NCBI GenBank assembly: GCA_964574865.1
Contig: CAZNOT010000022.1
Location: 1 to 9,772, forward strand
DNA length: 9,772 nucleotides
Direction of reading: 5' to 3'
Source: DATDYW01 sp964574865
GTDB taxonomy: Bacteria > Patescibacteriota > Minisyncoccia > Phycocordibacterales > JAACPR01
In this document: piece by piece, positions 1-5,384 of the stretch
Position numbering within the stretch: position 1 is the stretch's first letter
How the letters are laid out: every line of letters begins with the position of its first letter
Made by a program: the position numbers and the translations under genes
Notes under the pieces: model-generated
What the model was told of the DNA's origin: nothing
Seen by the model: the letters and a program-made list of their open reading frames with translations, nothing else
Databases searched by the model: none

Positions 1-138
1 GAGGTGCAGGTGCGGGGAGAGGTCGAGATCGAGCTCCTGCCAGCCGACGGCGAGCACGTTCCTCTGGTGGCAGATCTCCGCGTACCGGTTCGCCTCGCCG
101 AGGCGCACGACCCAGTAATTTCTCTGGTTGGTATTCAT
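1..138 (-). CDS. Partial CDS, N-terminus of an Mrr-like restriction-system protein (3' end outside window)
   Basis: Only the first 46 codons lie in the window. They run without a stop from an ATG at 138-136 to the left edge. The peptide begins MNTNQRNYWVVRLGEANRYA and continues through AEICHQRN and a VLAVGW segment. The pattern 'YWVVRLGE..RYAE.C...N.(I/V)AVGW.EL' is what I remember at the N-terminus of proteins annotated as restriction endonucleases or 'restriction system protein' with a C-terminal Mrr catalytic domain; the catalytic part would lie outside the window, so nuclease activity cannot be judged. No Shine-Dalgarno site precedes the ATG. A TAGTCT box 8-13 bases upstream would place the transcription start almost on the ATG, suggesting a leaderless mRNA. 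A terminator at 176-202 separates it from the tRNA upstream. The coding call is fairly firm; the family call rests on remembered similarity only. Confidence 0.6.
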   Translation of the reverse strand, partial: MNTNQRNYWVVRLGEANRYAEICHQRNVLAVGWQELDLDLSPHLHL

Positions 139-145
139 AAATGAG

Positions 146-151
146 AGACTA
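146..151 (-). promoter_or_regulatory. Putative -10 box (TAGTCT) of the partial restriction-like gene
   Basis: Read on the minus strand, TAGTCT lies in TAGTCTCTC (151-143). A start site about 7 bases beyond the hexamer falls at 139-140, next to the ATG at 138. No convincing -35 box is seen. The same nonamer occurs before tRNA-Ser and secG, which supports it as a promoter element. Confidence 0.4.
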
Positions 152-175
152 CTACCAAAGAGTTGGCAAAGGAAA

Positions 176-202
176 ACCCGGAGGCCGCGCGGGCCTCCGG
201 GT
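176..202 (-). terminator. Rho-independent terminator downstream of tRNA-Ser
   Basis: A perfect 11-bp inverted repeat (176-186 with 192-202) encloses a 5-base loop. On the minus strand the hairpin is followed directly by TTTTCC (the last stem T plus three more Ts, then CC). It lies 23 bases past the 3' end of the minus-strand tRNA gene and closes that transcript before the restriction-like gene. Confidence 0.85.
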
Positions 203-225
203 CATCCGATAAAAAGTGCTTAGGG

Positions 226-312
226 CGGAGGGTGAGGGATTCGAACCCTCGGTGGAGTTTCCCCCACACCACCTTTCCAAGGTGGCGCACTAGACCGCTA
301 TGCGAACCCTCC
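226..312 (-). tRNA. tRNA-Ser, anticodon GGA
   Basis: This is an 87-base tRNA on the minus strand that decodes UCC/UCU. The 7-bp acceptor stem pairs GGAGGGT (312-306) with ACCCTCC (233-227). The anticodon stem CCACC/GGTGG holds loop TTGGAAA, with anticodon GGA at 278-276. A long variable arm of the class II type follows, then a T stem GAGGG/CCCTC with loop TTCGAAT. The discriminator is G at 226, as expected for serine tRNAs. CCA is not encoded: the next bases are CCC, so CCA must be added after transcription. Its promoter is probably the TAGTCT box at 324-329, giving a leader of only a few bases, and its terminator is at 176-202. Confidence 0.95.
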
Positions 313-323
313 GTGCGGGGGAG

Positions 324-329
324 AGACTA
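324..329 (-). promoter_or_regulatory. Putative -10 box (TAGTCT) of tRNA-Ser
   Basis: On the minus strand, TTAGTCTCTCC precedes the tRNA 5' end (312) by 11 bases, so the transcript would start about 5 bases before the mature tRNA. The -35 region overlaps the end of the protease gene and has no good match. Same TAGTCTCTC nonamer as at 143-151 and 5408-5416. Confidence 0.45.
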
Positions 330-349
330 ACCTAAAAGGGGGCGCTTTT

Positions 350-1261
350 CTAGGCTCGGCGACCGGAGAGCGCCGCGACCCTCTCCTCCACCGTTGGGTG
401 CGTCATGAACAGCTTGGCGAGGAAGCCGGGCTTCTCCTCCCCCTCCTCGCGCTCGCGGTCGGCCCCGAACGGGTTCTCGATGAACATGTGCGCGGTCGCG
501 GCGCCCGCGGTCTTGAGCGGGCGGCCCTGCTTAGAAATTTTCACGAGCGCGCTCGCGAGGCCGTGCGGCGTGCCGGCAATCTCGGCGCCGGTCACGTCGG
601 CCAAAAACTCGCGCTTGCGCGAGATGGCGAGCTGGACCAGGAGCGCGCCGATCGGCGCGAGGAACGAGAGCGCGATGCCGACGATCATCAGCGGCCCGCG
701 GTTCTCGCGGTCGCCGCCGCCCCACAGCAGGTGCCGCCCCGCGAAGTCCGCGAGAATCGAGAACGCGCCCGCGAGCACGACGACGACCGTCTGGAGCAGA
801 ATGTCGCGGTTGCGGACGTGCGCCAGCTCGTGGGCGATGACGCCGCGCAGCTCGGCCTCGTCGAGGTTCGCGAGCAGGCCCTCCGTCGCGGCGACGGCGG
901 CGTTCTTCGCGTTGCGGCCCGTGGCGAAGGCGTTCAGTGATGCGTCCGGAATGACGTAGAGCGCCGGCACCGGCAGCCCCGCGCGCGCCGATAGGTCGCG
1001 CGCCGCCGAGAAGAGCGCCGCGTGCCGCGACGGGTCCGCCGGCTTCGCCCGGTGCGACGCGAGCGCAATCTTCGCCGAGAAGAAGTAGCTCGCGATGTTC
1101 ATGCCGACCGAAATCAGAATGAAGCCGTACAGGAACGCCGAGTTCCCCGTGTACTGGGTCAGGAAGTACCCCACGGCGATAACCGCGACCAAAAAACCGG
1201 TCATCAAAAACCAGGTCTTACGGGTGTTCTCTTCCTGGAGCGCGCGGATGTGGGGAGGCAT
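350..1261 (-). CDS. htpX: HtpX-like M48 family membrane zinc metalloprotease
   Basis: This is a 303-aa membrane-bound zinc endoprotease of the HtpX/M48 family, which degrades misfolded membrane proteins. The zinc motif HELAH is at residues 144-148, and the likely third ligand, E218, sits in REFLAD. The typical NAFATGR segment is at 110-116, and THPTVEERVAAL near the C-terminus (288-298) also fits the family. Hydrophobic segments at about 18-35, 42-61, 155-175 and 190-212 give the expected two TM segments on each side of the active site. I chose the ATG at 1261 because MPPHIRALQEENTRKTWFL matches the usual start of the family. A longer reading from TTG at 1291 would translate the repetitive CTTGTTAC stretch. 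No Shine-Dalgarno site is visible. The length is normal (about 280-310 aa) and no key residue is missing. Confidence 0.93.
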   Translation of the reverse strand: MPPHIRALQEENTRKTWFLMTGFLVAVIAVGYFLTQYTGNSAFLYGFILISVGMNIASYFFSAKIALASHRAKPADPSRHAALFSAARDLSARAGLPVPALYVIPDASLNAFATGRNAKNAAVAATEGLLANLDEAELRGVIAHELAHVRNRDILLQTVVVVLAGAFSILADFAGRHLLWGGGDRENRGPLMIVGIALSFLAPIGALLVQLAISRKREFLADVTGAEIAGTPHGLASALVKISKQGRPLKTAGAATAHMFIENPFGADREREEGEEKPGFLAKLFMTHPTVEERVAALSGRRA

Positions 1262-1269
1262 GGGGCTAA

Positions 1270-1298
1270 AGTAACAAGTAACGGGTAACAAGTAAAAG
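1270..1298 (-). repeat. CTTGTTAC-type short repeats upstream of htpX
   Basis: On the minus strand, in the leader of the protease gene, CTTTTACTTGTTAC is followed by CCGTTACTTGTTACT, so CTTGTTAC occurs twice with a GTTAC between. Related sequence occurs before groL (4046-4076) and secG (5384-5393), always in the sense orientation of the gene. Its function is unknown. Confidence 0.55.
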
Positions 1299-1350
1299 TT
1301 CTAGCGGGCCTACCCACGCCTTTTACCCATCACCTCGCCCGCCGCGGCGC

Positions 1351-1590
1351 TCACGCCATGCCCAAATGTCTCTCGACCCGCGTCACGCGAGCGTTCGTCG
1401 ACGCGAGATCGTCTATGCGGTTGTGAATGGCAAAGAATTTAGCGCCCATCTCTTCGCGTAGGCCGCCTATCTGGCTGCCTATTTGGTTGCGCACCTCCTC
1501 CCGCAGCTCGTCGCGCACGAAGTTGGATTGCTCGACGACCAGCGTCGCGAGGCGCTCGAGCGTCATCTTCCCGCTTTTCTTATCTACCAT
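1351..1590 (-). CDS. Small coiled-coil hypothetical protein (79 aa)
   Basis: I do not recognise a named family. The 79-aa product starts MVDKKSGKMTLERLATLVVE and is mostly helical, with charged heptad-like stretches (DELREEVRNQIG, LREEMGAKFFAIHNRIDDL, NARVTRVERHL) typical of short parallel coiled coils. It has no signal peptide or membrane segment, so it is presumably cytoplasmic. Small proteins of this style, 'LE.LA.MV...F......I..R...VE.RL', are common in Parcubacteria and usually annotated as hypothetical. A second possible start is M9. The ATG at 1590 has no Shine-Dalgarno site, but a TAGAAT box at 1605-1600 predicts a transcript starting only 2-3 bases before it. The reading frame is uninterrupted and its amino acid composition is protein-like, so I take it as a real gene. 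Confidence 0.7.
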   Translation of the reverse strand: MVDKKSGKMTLERLATLVVEQSNFVRDELREEVRNQIGSQIGGLREEMGAKFFAIHNRIDDLASTNARVTRVERHLGMA

Positions 1591-1599
1591 TGCGCACGC

Positions 1600-1605
1600 A
1601 TTCTA
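1600..1605 (-). promoter_or_regulatory. Putative -10 box (TAGAAT) of the 79-aa gene
   Basis: TAGAAT on the minus strand ends 9 bases before the ATG at 1590, implying an almost leaderless message. TTTACG lies upstream, but at a 20-base spacing, too long to count as a good -35. Confidence 0.35.
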
Positions 1606-1673
1606 ACCCGCTTCAATCGTGCGGCCGTAAAGGGGAGATGAAGGCCGGGTAAGGCGCCCCGCACCCACGCGGT

Positions 1674-1692
1674 GCCGCCTCGCGGAGACGGC
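1674..1692 (-). terminator. Weak hairpin at the end of the GerMN gene
   Basis: On the minus strand, GCCGTCT and AGGCGGC form a 7-bp stem with one G-U pair around a 5-base loop, right after the GerMN stop codon. No U-tract follows, so it may be only an mRNA 3' structure. Confidence 0.25.
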
Positions 1693-1694
1693 GG

Positions 1695-2303
1695 CTATTC
1701 CTCCCCCTTCTCGTTCGGCGCCTCGTACTCTTCGCCGTTCAGGAAGATCTCGACCTCGTCGACGTCAGGCGCGTTCGCGCGGACGGTCTGCTCGATCTGG
1801 ATCTGGAGGCGCGGATCATCGCAGACGCCGGCGTAAGACACGGAGCCGGTGAGGTTCACGTGGATATCGTCCTCGTGCGCCTCGACGCCCTCGAGCGCGA
1901 GGTCGGCCTGGTCGGCGACGAAGTTGCCCGGCGCGAGGTCGGTGGTGGTCGCGGCGGAGAAGAGCGCATCGAGCGCGAGCGCGACCGGGTCGGCGGTCGG
2001 CGCGACCGGCAGCTCGACGAGCGCGAGCGTGTCGCAGCCGAAGGGCTCGCCCTCGCCCTCGCCGGATGCGTCGAGGAAGGCGACCGTCACCGACGACACG
2101 ACCGGCTTGGGAGCCGTGGGGGTCGATGAGGCCAGCGGCTGCGGCACCAGAATCGGCTGCGCCGGGGCCGCGCGGCCGAGGAAGACCCACGAAACGAGCG
2201 CGACGAGCGCGAGAGCCAGAAGTAGCGCCACACCCGGCCAAGGCCCCCTCGCCGTACCGCGGTCGGAGCCGATGATGATGCTCTCGTTCATGAATGTGGC
2301 CAT
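1695..2303 (-). CDS. Membrane-anchored GerMN-domain protein (202 aa)
   Basis: The 202-aa product has a short cytoplasmic N-terminus, one hydrophobic segment at about residues 24-43 (GVALLLALALVALVSWVFLG), a Pro/Ala/Ser/Thr-rich linker to about 70, and a C-terminal domain at about 71-190. That domain reads as GerMN (sporulation/spore germination type): VTVAFLD at the start, ALVELPV with ADPVALALDALFS, then VEAHEDDIHVNLTGSVSY and VDEVEIFLNGE at the end. The domain would face outside the membrane. It was named from Bacillus GerM but occurs widely in non-spore-formers, where it is thought to bind or organise cell-wall components; here the exact role is unknown. C90 and C161 could form an extracytoplasmic disulfide. 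There is no lipobox; the anchor is a TM helix. The start could also be M5 (2291); neither has a Shine-Dalgarno site. Confidence 0.75.
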   Translation of the reverse strand: MATFMNESIIIGSDRGTARGPWPGVALLLALALVALVSWVFLGRAAPAQPILVPQPLASSTPTAPKPVVSSVTVAFLDASGEGEGEPFGCDTLALVELPVAPTADPVALALDALFSAATTTDLAPGNFVADQADLALEGVEAHEDDIHVNLTGSVSYAGVCDDPRLQIQIEQTVRANAPDVDEVEIFLNGEEYEAPNEKGEE

Positions 2304-2331
2304 TGGGAGATTGGGTTACGGGAACAGGCAA

Positions 2332-2337
2332 AGTATA
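2332..2337 (-). promoter_or_regulatory. Putative -10 box (TATACT) of the GerMN gene
   Basis: TATACT on the minus strand ends 28 bases before the ATG at 2303, giving a leader of about 22 bases. The expected -35 region falls inside the groL terminator stem and has no match to TTGACA. Confidence 0.35.
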
Positions 2338-2350
2338 CGCGCCCCAGAAT

Positions 2351-2379
2351 AAAGCCGCGACCCGAGGAGTCGCGGCTTT
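2351..2379 (-). terminator. Rho-independent terminator of the groS-groL operon
   Basis: A perfect 11-bp inverted repeat (AAAGCCGCGAC at 2351-2361 with its complement at 2369-2379) has a 7-base loop. It begins 17 bases after the groL stop codon. On the minus strand the stem ends CTTT and runs into ATTCT, a modest U-rich tail. The stem is symmetric (AAA/TTT ends), but the plus-strand side is followed by GCCCC, so it should act mainly on groL. Confidence 0.8.
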
Positions 2380-2396
2380 GCCCCGTCTAAACTGGG

Positions 2397-4037
2397 CTAG
2401 TAGTCCTCCCCACCGTGCCCGTGGCCGTCGGCTTTCTCGGGCTTCGGCATCTCCGCGATGGCGACCTCGGTGGTGAGGAGAATCCCCGCCGCGGACGCCG
2501 CGTTCTGGAGCCCCGAGCGCGTCACTTTGAGCGGGTCGATGATGCCGGCCTTAATCATGTCGGGAACCATTTCGTCGGCGAGCGCGTCGTAGCCCGCGAG
2601 GCCGCTGCCGCTCGCCACCTTGTCGACAATGACCGCGCCCTCGCGCCCGGCGTTCTCCGCGATCTGGCGGAGCGGCTCCTCGAGCGCCTTGATCACGATC
2701 TCGTAGCCGGTCTTCTTCTCGAGCGAAATTTTGGTCGCGTCCTTCTTGAGCGTCGCGCGCAGACCGGCCGCCGCCTTCACGAGCGCGACGCCGCCGCCCG
2801 GCACGATGCCCTCGCTGATCGCGGCCTTGGTCGCGTTCACCGCGTCCTCGATCTTGAGCTTGAGGTACTTCGCCTCGGACTCGGTCGCCGCGCCGACGCG
2901 GATGACGGCCACGCCGCCGCGGAGCTTCGCCGCGCGCTCGAGGAGCTTCTCGCGGTCGTACTTCGCGTCGGTCTTCTTAGCCTGCGCGTCGAGCTGGCTG
3001 GCGCGCTTCTCGATGTCCGCCTTCTTGCCCTTGCCGCCGACGACCACCGTGCGGTCCTTGGTCGCGATAACCTTGTCCGCGCGGCCGAGGTCGGTGATCT
3101 CCGCCTTCTCGAACGTGAGGCCAACCTCGTCGGAAATGACGTTCGCGCCGACGGTCACCGCGATGTCCTTGAGCTCATCCTTCTTGCGGTCGCCGAAGCC
3201 CGGCGCCTTCACCGCGAGCACGCTGAACGTGCCGCGCAGCTTGTTGACCACGAACGTCGAGAGCGCCTCGCCCTCCACGTCGTCGGCGACGATCACGAGC
3301 GACTTGTGGCCCTGCTGCGCCACCTTCTCGAGGAGCGGCAGCACGTCCTTCACCGCCGAAATCTTCTTGTCGGTGACGAGGATGAACGGGTCTTTCATCT
3401 CGGCTTCCATGCGCTCCGGGTTCGTCATCATGTACGCCGAGACGAAGCCCTGGTTCCATTCGAGGCCCTGCGCGATCTCGGTCGTGAGGCCGAACGACTG
3501 CGACTCCTCCACCGTCACGACGCCGTCCTGACCGATCTTCTCGATGGTCTCCGCGATCTTGTCGCCGAGCTCTTTGGACTCGGCCGAGATTGCCGCCACC
3601 TGGCGCACCATTTCCTTCTTGCCCTTCACGGGGACCGCGAGCTTCTTGAGCGTCTCGACGGCCTCGTTCGAAGCAGCCTCGATGGCGAGGCGAATGCCGA
3701 GCGCGTTCGCGCCCGCCGTGACGTGCTTCATGCCCTCCTCGACCATCGCGCCCGTGAGCACGGTCGCGGTCGTGGTGCCGTCGCCGGCCGCGTCGTTGGT
3801 CTTGGTCGCCACCTCCTTGATGATGGAGGCGCCCATGTTCTCGATCTTGTCCGCGAGCTCGATGTCCTTCGCGATCGAGACGCCGTCGTTGGTGATGGTC
3901 GGCGTGCCCCAACCCTTGTCGAGCACGACGTTTCGGCCCCGGGGCCCGAGCGTAACCTTCACGGCGTTCGCGACGACGGCGACGCCACGGCGGAGCGCGC
4001 GGCGAGCGTCTTCAGAGAAAACGATTTGCTTGGCCAT
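2397..4037 (-). CDS. groL: Chaperonin GroEL (60 kDa, Hsp60)
   Basis: This is a 546-aa group I chaperonin subunit that assembles into double heptameric rings and, with GroES, folds cytoplasmic proteins at the cost of ATP. It starts MAKQIVFSEDARRALRRGV. The nucleotide site is intact: TLGPRGRNV (29-37), GDGTTT (85-90), catalytic D398 in KIEDAVNATKAA, and GIVPGGGVAL (410-419). The apical domain has the family segment KAPGFGDRRK-like at 277-286 and a substrate/GroES-binding helix region at about 195-215 (QGFVSAYMMTNPERME), the form I associate with Parcubacteria. The length is normal. The C-terminus lacks the usual GGM repeats and ends KADGHGHGGEDY. It follows groS with a 46-base spacer containing a 14-bp direct repeat, has no evident Shine-Dalgarno site, and is probably cotranscribed with groS. 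Confidence 0.98.
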   Translation of the reverse strand: MAKQIVFSEDARRALRRGVAVVANAVKVTLGPRGRNVVLDKGWGTPTITNDGVSIAKDIELADKIENMGASIIKEVATKTNDAAGDGTTTATVLTGAMVEEGMKHVTAGANALGIRLAIEAASNEAVETLKKLAVPVKGKKEMVRQVAAISAESKELGDKIAETIEKIGQDGVVTVEESQSFGLTTEIAQGLEWNQGFVSAYMMTNPERMEAEMKDPFILVTDKKISAVKDVLPLLEKVAQQGHKSLVIVADDVEGEALSTFVVNKLRGTFSVLAVKAPGFGDRKKDELKDIAVTVGANVISDEVGLTFEKAEITDLGRADKVIATKDRTVVVGGKGKKADIEKRASQLDAQAKKTDAKYDREKLLERAAKLRGGVAVIRVGAATESEAKYLKLKIEDAVNATKAAISEGIVPGGGVALVKAAAGLRATLKKDATKISLEKKTGYEIVIKALEEPLRQIAENAGREGAVIVDKVASGSGLAGYDALADEMVPDMIKAGIIDPLKVTRSGLQNAASAAGILLTTEVAIAEMPKPEKADGHGHGGEDY

Positions 4038-4045
4038 ATTTGGTG

Positions 4046-4076
4046 AAGTAACAGGTAAGAAGTAACAGGTAAGAAG
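4046..4076 (-). repeat. 14-bp tandem direct repeat in the groS-groL spacer
   Basis: Two perfect copies, 4046-4059 and 4060-4073, plus the first 3 bases of a third. On the minus (coding) strand the unit is CTTACCTGTTACTT. It occupies most of the 46-base spacer, immediately upstream of the groL start and in the place where a ribosome binding site would be expected. It is related to the CTTGTTAC repeats at 1270-1298 and 5384-5393. Confidence 0.85.
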
Positions 4077-4083
4077 CGTCGAG

Positions 4084-4395
4084 CTAGCGGAGGATCGCGG
4101 CGATTTCGCCGTCGCGGACGAGGGTGTACTTGGCGCCGTCGACGGTCACGACGTCGCCCCAGGAGTAGAGGACGGTCTGGCCGACCTTGACCGACATCGG
4201 CTCGCGCTTGCCGTCGACGAACTTGCCCTCGCCCACCGCGACGACGATTCCTTTCTTGGTGTCGCGGTCGGAATCGGCGTTCTCGGGGATGATGATGCCC
4301 GAGGCGGTCTTGGTATCCGCGCGCTCGATTTCGCGCAGGAGGACCCGGTCGCCGAGCGGGACGACGCGGACCGTTTCGGTTTTGGTTTTAGCCAT
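4084..4395 (-). CDS. groS: Co-chaperonin GroES (10 kDa, Hsp10)
   Basis: This is a 103-aa co-chaperonin that caps the GroEL ring as a heptamer. It starts MAKTKTETVRVVPLGDRVLL, with the family signature PLGDRVLLRE at residues 13-22. The mobile loop that contacts GroEL is at about 28-40 (TKTASGIIIPENA), and VGQTVLYSWGD (71-81) and the C-terminal DGEIAAIL are as expected. I chose the ATG at 4395 because AAGGAG (4404-4399) lies 3 bases upstream of it and the family match begins there. The open frame continues upstream but that part is not GroES-like. It is first in a two-gene operon with groL. No CIRCE inverted repeat is seen upstream, so HrcA control is not supported. Confidence 0.97.
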   Translation of the reverse strand: MAKTKTETVRVVPLGDRVLLREIERADTKTASGIIIPENADSDRDTKKGIVVAVGEGKFVDGKREPMSVKVGQTVLYSWGDVVTVDGAKYTLVRDGEIAAILR

Positions 4396-4398
4396 GTG

Positions 4399-4404
4399 CT
4401 CCTT
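4399..4404 (-). promoter_or_regulatory. Ribosome binding site of groS (AAGGAG)
   Basis: AAGGAG on the minus strand, ending 3 bases before the groS ATG. It is the only strong, well-placed Shine-Dalgarno site I found in the window, and it fixes the groS start. Confidence 0.7.
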
Positions 4405-4447
4405 GGGGTTCGCAGGTAAAGGCGCCGGTGCTAGCGGCGACGCGCAG

Positions 4448-4475
4448 ATTCTACTCGCGGGAACGGCGCCGTAAA
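4448..4475 (-). promoter_or_regulatory. Putative groS-groL promoter
   Basis: On the minus strand, TTTACG (4475-4470), 16 bases, then TAGAAT (4453-4448). Transcription would start near 4441, giving a leader of about 45 bases that contains the AAGGAG site. The -35 match is weak; the -10 is fair. Confidence 0.4.
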
Positions 4476-4489
4476 GGCTCGGCAATAAT

Positions 4490-4517
4490 TTGACACCCGT
4501 CAGAGCCGATGTAGCAT
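4490..4517 (+). promoter_or_regulatory. Promoter of the 171-aa gene, divergent from groS
   Basis: A perfect TTGACA (4490-4495), a 16-base spacer and TAGCAT (4512-4517), with TG just before the -10. Predicted start near 4524. The TTG of the -35 also opens an in-frame reading frame with the gene, which is why the coding start must be placed downstream. Confidence 0.65.
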
Positions 4518-4533
4518 CCGACCCCGAGTTCCG

Positions 4534-4540
4534 TAGGAGG
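4534..4540 (+). promoter_or_regulatory. Shine-Dalgarno-like TAGGAGG without a nearby start codon
   Basis: TAGGAGG lies in the predicted 5' leader of the 171-aa gene, but no ATG, GTG or TTG follows at a usable distance. The first ATG is 40 bases further on (4580). It may be a chance match, a standby site, or a relic of an earlier start. Confidence 0.4.
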
Positions 4541-4554
4541 ATCTTCAAAACAAA

Positions 4555-4630
4555 AACGACAGCATACAAACGACAAAAAATGAGAACGACAATCAGCCGC
4601 CCCCGAGCGGCACCGACAGAAAAAACGACA
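4555..4630 (+). repeat. AACGACA heptamer repeats in an A-rich leader
   Basis: AACGACA occurs at 4555-4561, 4569-4575, 4585-4591 and 4624-4630, with a variant ACCGACA at 4612-4618. The first and last copies extend to AACGACAGCA. The repeats span the leader and the first codons of the 171-aa gene, where the base composition is much richer in A than elsewhere. Confidence 0.6.
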
Positions 4631-5095
4631 GCAACCATTGTGACGGGGCCGCTCAGGCTGCACCGCACGTGGACAGTTCAGACCAGGGAAGGCTGCGTCG
4701 AGCAACAGCTCAACGCGGCCGGATTAAGGACCCAGCTCCTCGAGGTGCGCGACATCTTGGCGCGGTGCCCCACGGGCATCGAAATCGAGATATCCGCGTT
4801 CGAGGCCACGCAAGACGCCTTGACGGCCGTCGCGGTTGCGGCGCTCGAAAAGGTGGGTTTCGTGCCCGCGTGCTCGTGCGAATTCGGCTACTGGGCCGCC
4901 GAGCACGGGAACGACGTCTACGAAAAGACGACGTGGCTGTCGCCCCTGCTGCGGCTGACCGCGGACAAAAAGCGGGCGGTCATCGTCCTCGAGAAGAAGA
5001 TCGTCCGCACGATCCCGGCGCCGGACGGGCTCAAGTCAGGGACAATGATCCTGGCCGTCCGTAAGGAGCAGGCGATGAAATATCGCAAAACATAG
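4580..5095 (+). CDS. Unrecognised 171-aa protein
   Basis: I do not recognise the family. From the ATG at 4580 the product is 171 aa. Its N-terminal ~25 residues are basic and Thr-rich (MRTTISRPRAAPTEKTTA), followed by an apparently folded part. This includes a strand-like LHRTWTVQT, a helical QQLNAAGLRTQLLEVRDILA, a strand GIEIEIS, an Ala-rich helix (ALTAVAVAALEKVGF), and aromatic FGYWAAEHGNDVYEKTTW. A basic, hydrophobic C-terminal region then reads KKRAVIVLEKKIVRTIP and ends KYRKT. There is no signal peptide or TM segment. The 'ALEKVGF' helix turn recalls acyltransferase-like folds, but this is too weak to call. It has its own promoter and faces away from groS. No start-proximal Shine-Dalgarno site exists; an in-frame GTG at 4640 is an alternative start. 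The hairpin at 5139-5164 may terminate it. Confidence 0.7.
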   Translation: MRTTISRPRAAPTEKTTATIVTGPLRLHRTWTVQTREGCVEQQLNAAGLRTQLLEVRDILARCPTGIEIEISAFEATQDALTAVAVAALEKVGFVPACSCEFGYWAAEHGNDVYEKTTWLSPLLRLTADKKRAVIVLEKKIVRTIPAPDGLKSGTMILAVRKEQAMKYRKT

Positions 5096-5106
5096 GCACG
5101 GAAGGA

Positions 5107-5200
5107 ACACAGAAACAATTTCCTCCTCCCCGAGCTTCGGCCCGGCGCTCACAAGCGCCGGGCCAACTCTTTATCTCGGTGTTCCCCTTATTTTTCTCCC
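5107..5200. repeat. Repeat element copy A with GC-rich hairpin
   Basis: This is the first of two related ~93-bp segments. Blocks shared with copy B at an offset of 117 are AAACAATT (5113), TCGGCCCGGCGC (5137) and GGGCCAACTCTTT (5160). CTCGGT (5175) and TATTTTTCT (5189) are shared at an offset of 116. The core is a perfect 10-bp hairpin (5139-5148 with 5155-5164, 6-base loop). Followed by AACTCTTT, it could also terminate the 171-aa gene's transcript. Confidence 0.8.
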
Positions 5201-5212
5201 CTAATCTGCCTG

Positions 5213-5222
5213 NNNNNNNNNN
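5213..5222. other. Assembly gap (10 Ns)
   Basis: Ten consecutive Ns, a conventional placeholder length, lie exactly between the two repeat copies. The real length is unknown. Confidence 0.99.
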
Positions 5223-5223
5223 A

Positions 5224-5316
5224 ACACATAAACAATTCCCACCTCCCCTTTTTTCGGCCCGGCGCACACACGCGCGGGGCCAACTCTTTTCTCGGTTCTC
5301 TGTCTATTTTTCTACC
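5224..5316. repeat. Repeat element copy B with GC-rich hairpin
   Basis: This is the second diverged copy. Its hairpin pairs 5256-5265 with 5272-5281 around ACACAC and has one G-G mismatch, at 5261/5276. Stem and flanking blocks are conserved with copy A, while loop and spacer bases differ. Confidence 0.8.
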
Positions 5317-5384
5317 AAACCCACCCGCGCTTCCGCCCTCTACCTTTCGCCTCCGTCCACCCATTCTGCCCCGTCGCTCCCCGC

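Noticed and set aside
1262..1291. Ten-residue upstream extension of htpX from TTG at 1291
   Set aside because: It translates the CTTGTTAC repeat (LPVTCYFSP) and is not like the family's N-terminus; the ATG at 1261 fits.
1695..1850. Alternative GC-rich frames over the GerMN gene on both strands
   Set aside because: They are Arg-rich and low in complexity, without domain features; the GerMN frame has a TM anchor and family pattern.
2415..4046. Long open frame antisense to groL (543 codons), rich in Arg/Leu/His/Asp/Val
   Set aside because: It is the reverse-complement shadow of a well-recognised GroEL; high-GC third positions suppress stops on the other strand. Its composition is not protein-like and no family is recognisable.
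4396..4489. CIRCE/HrcA operator upstream of groS
   Set aside because: CTAGCACC resembles one half of TTAGCACTC, but the inverted partner at 9 bases is absent.
4490..4579. Upstream extension of the 171-aa gene to a TTG start at 4490
   Set aside because: The TTG is part of the TTGACA -35 box, so this stretch would lie before or within the leader of the transcript.
5107..5316. CRISPR array suggested by repeated GC-rich hairpins
   Set aside because: Only two copies, diverged in sequence, with related rather than unique intervening sequence, and no cas genes nearby.
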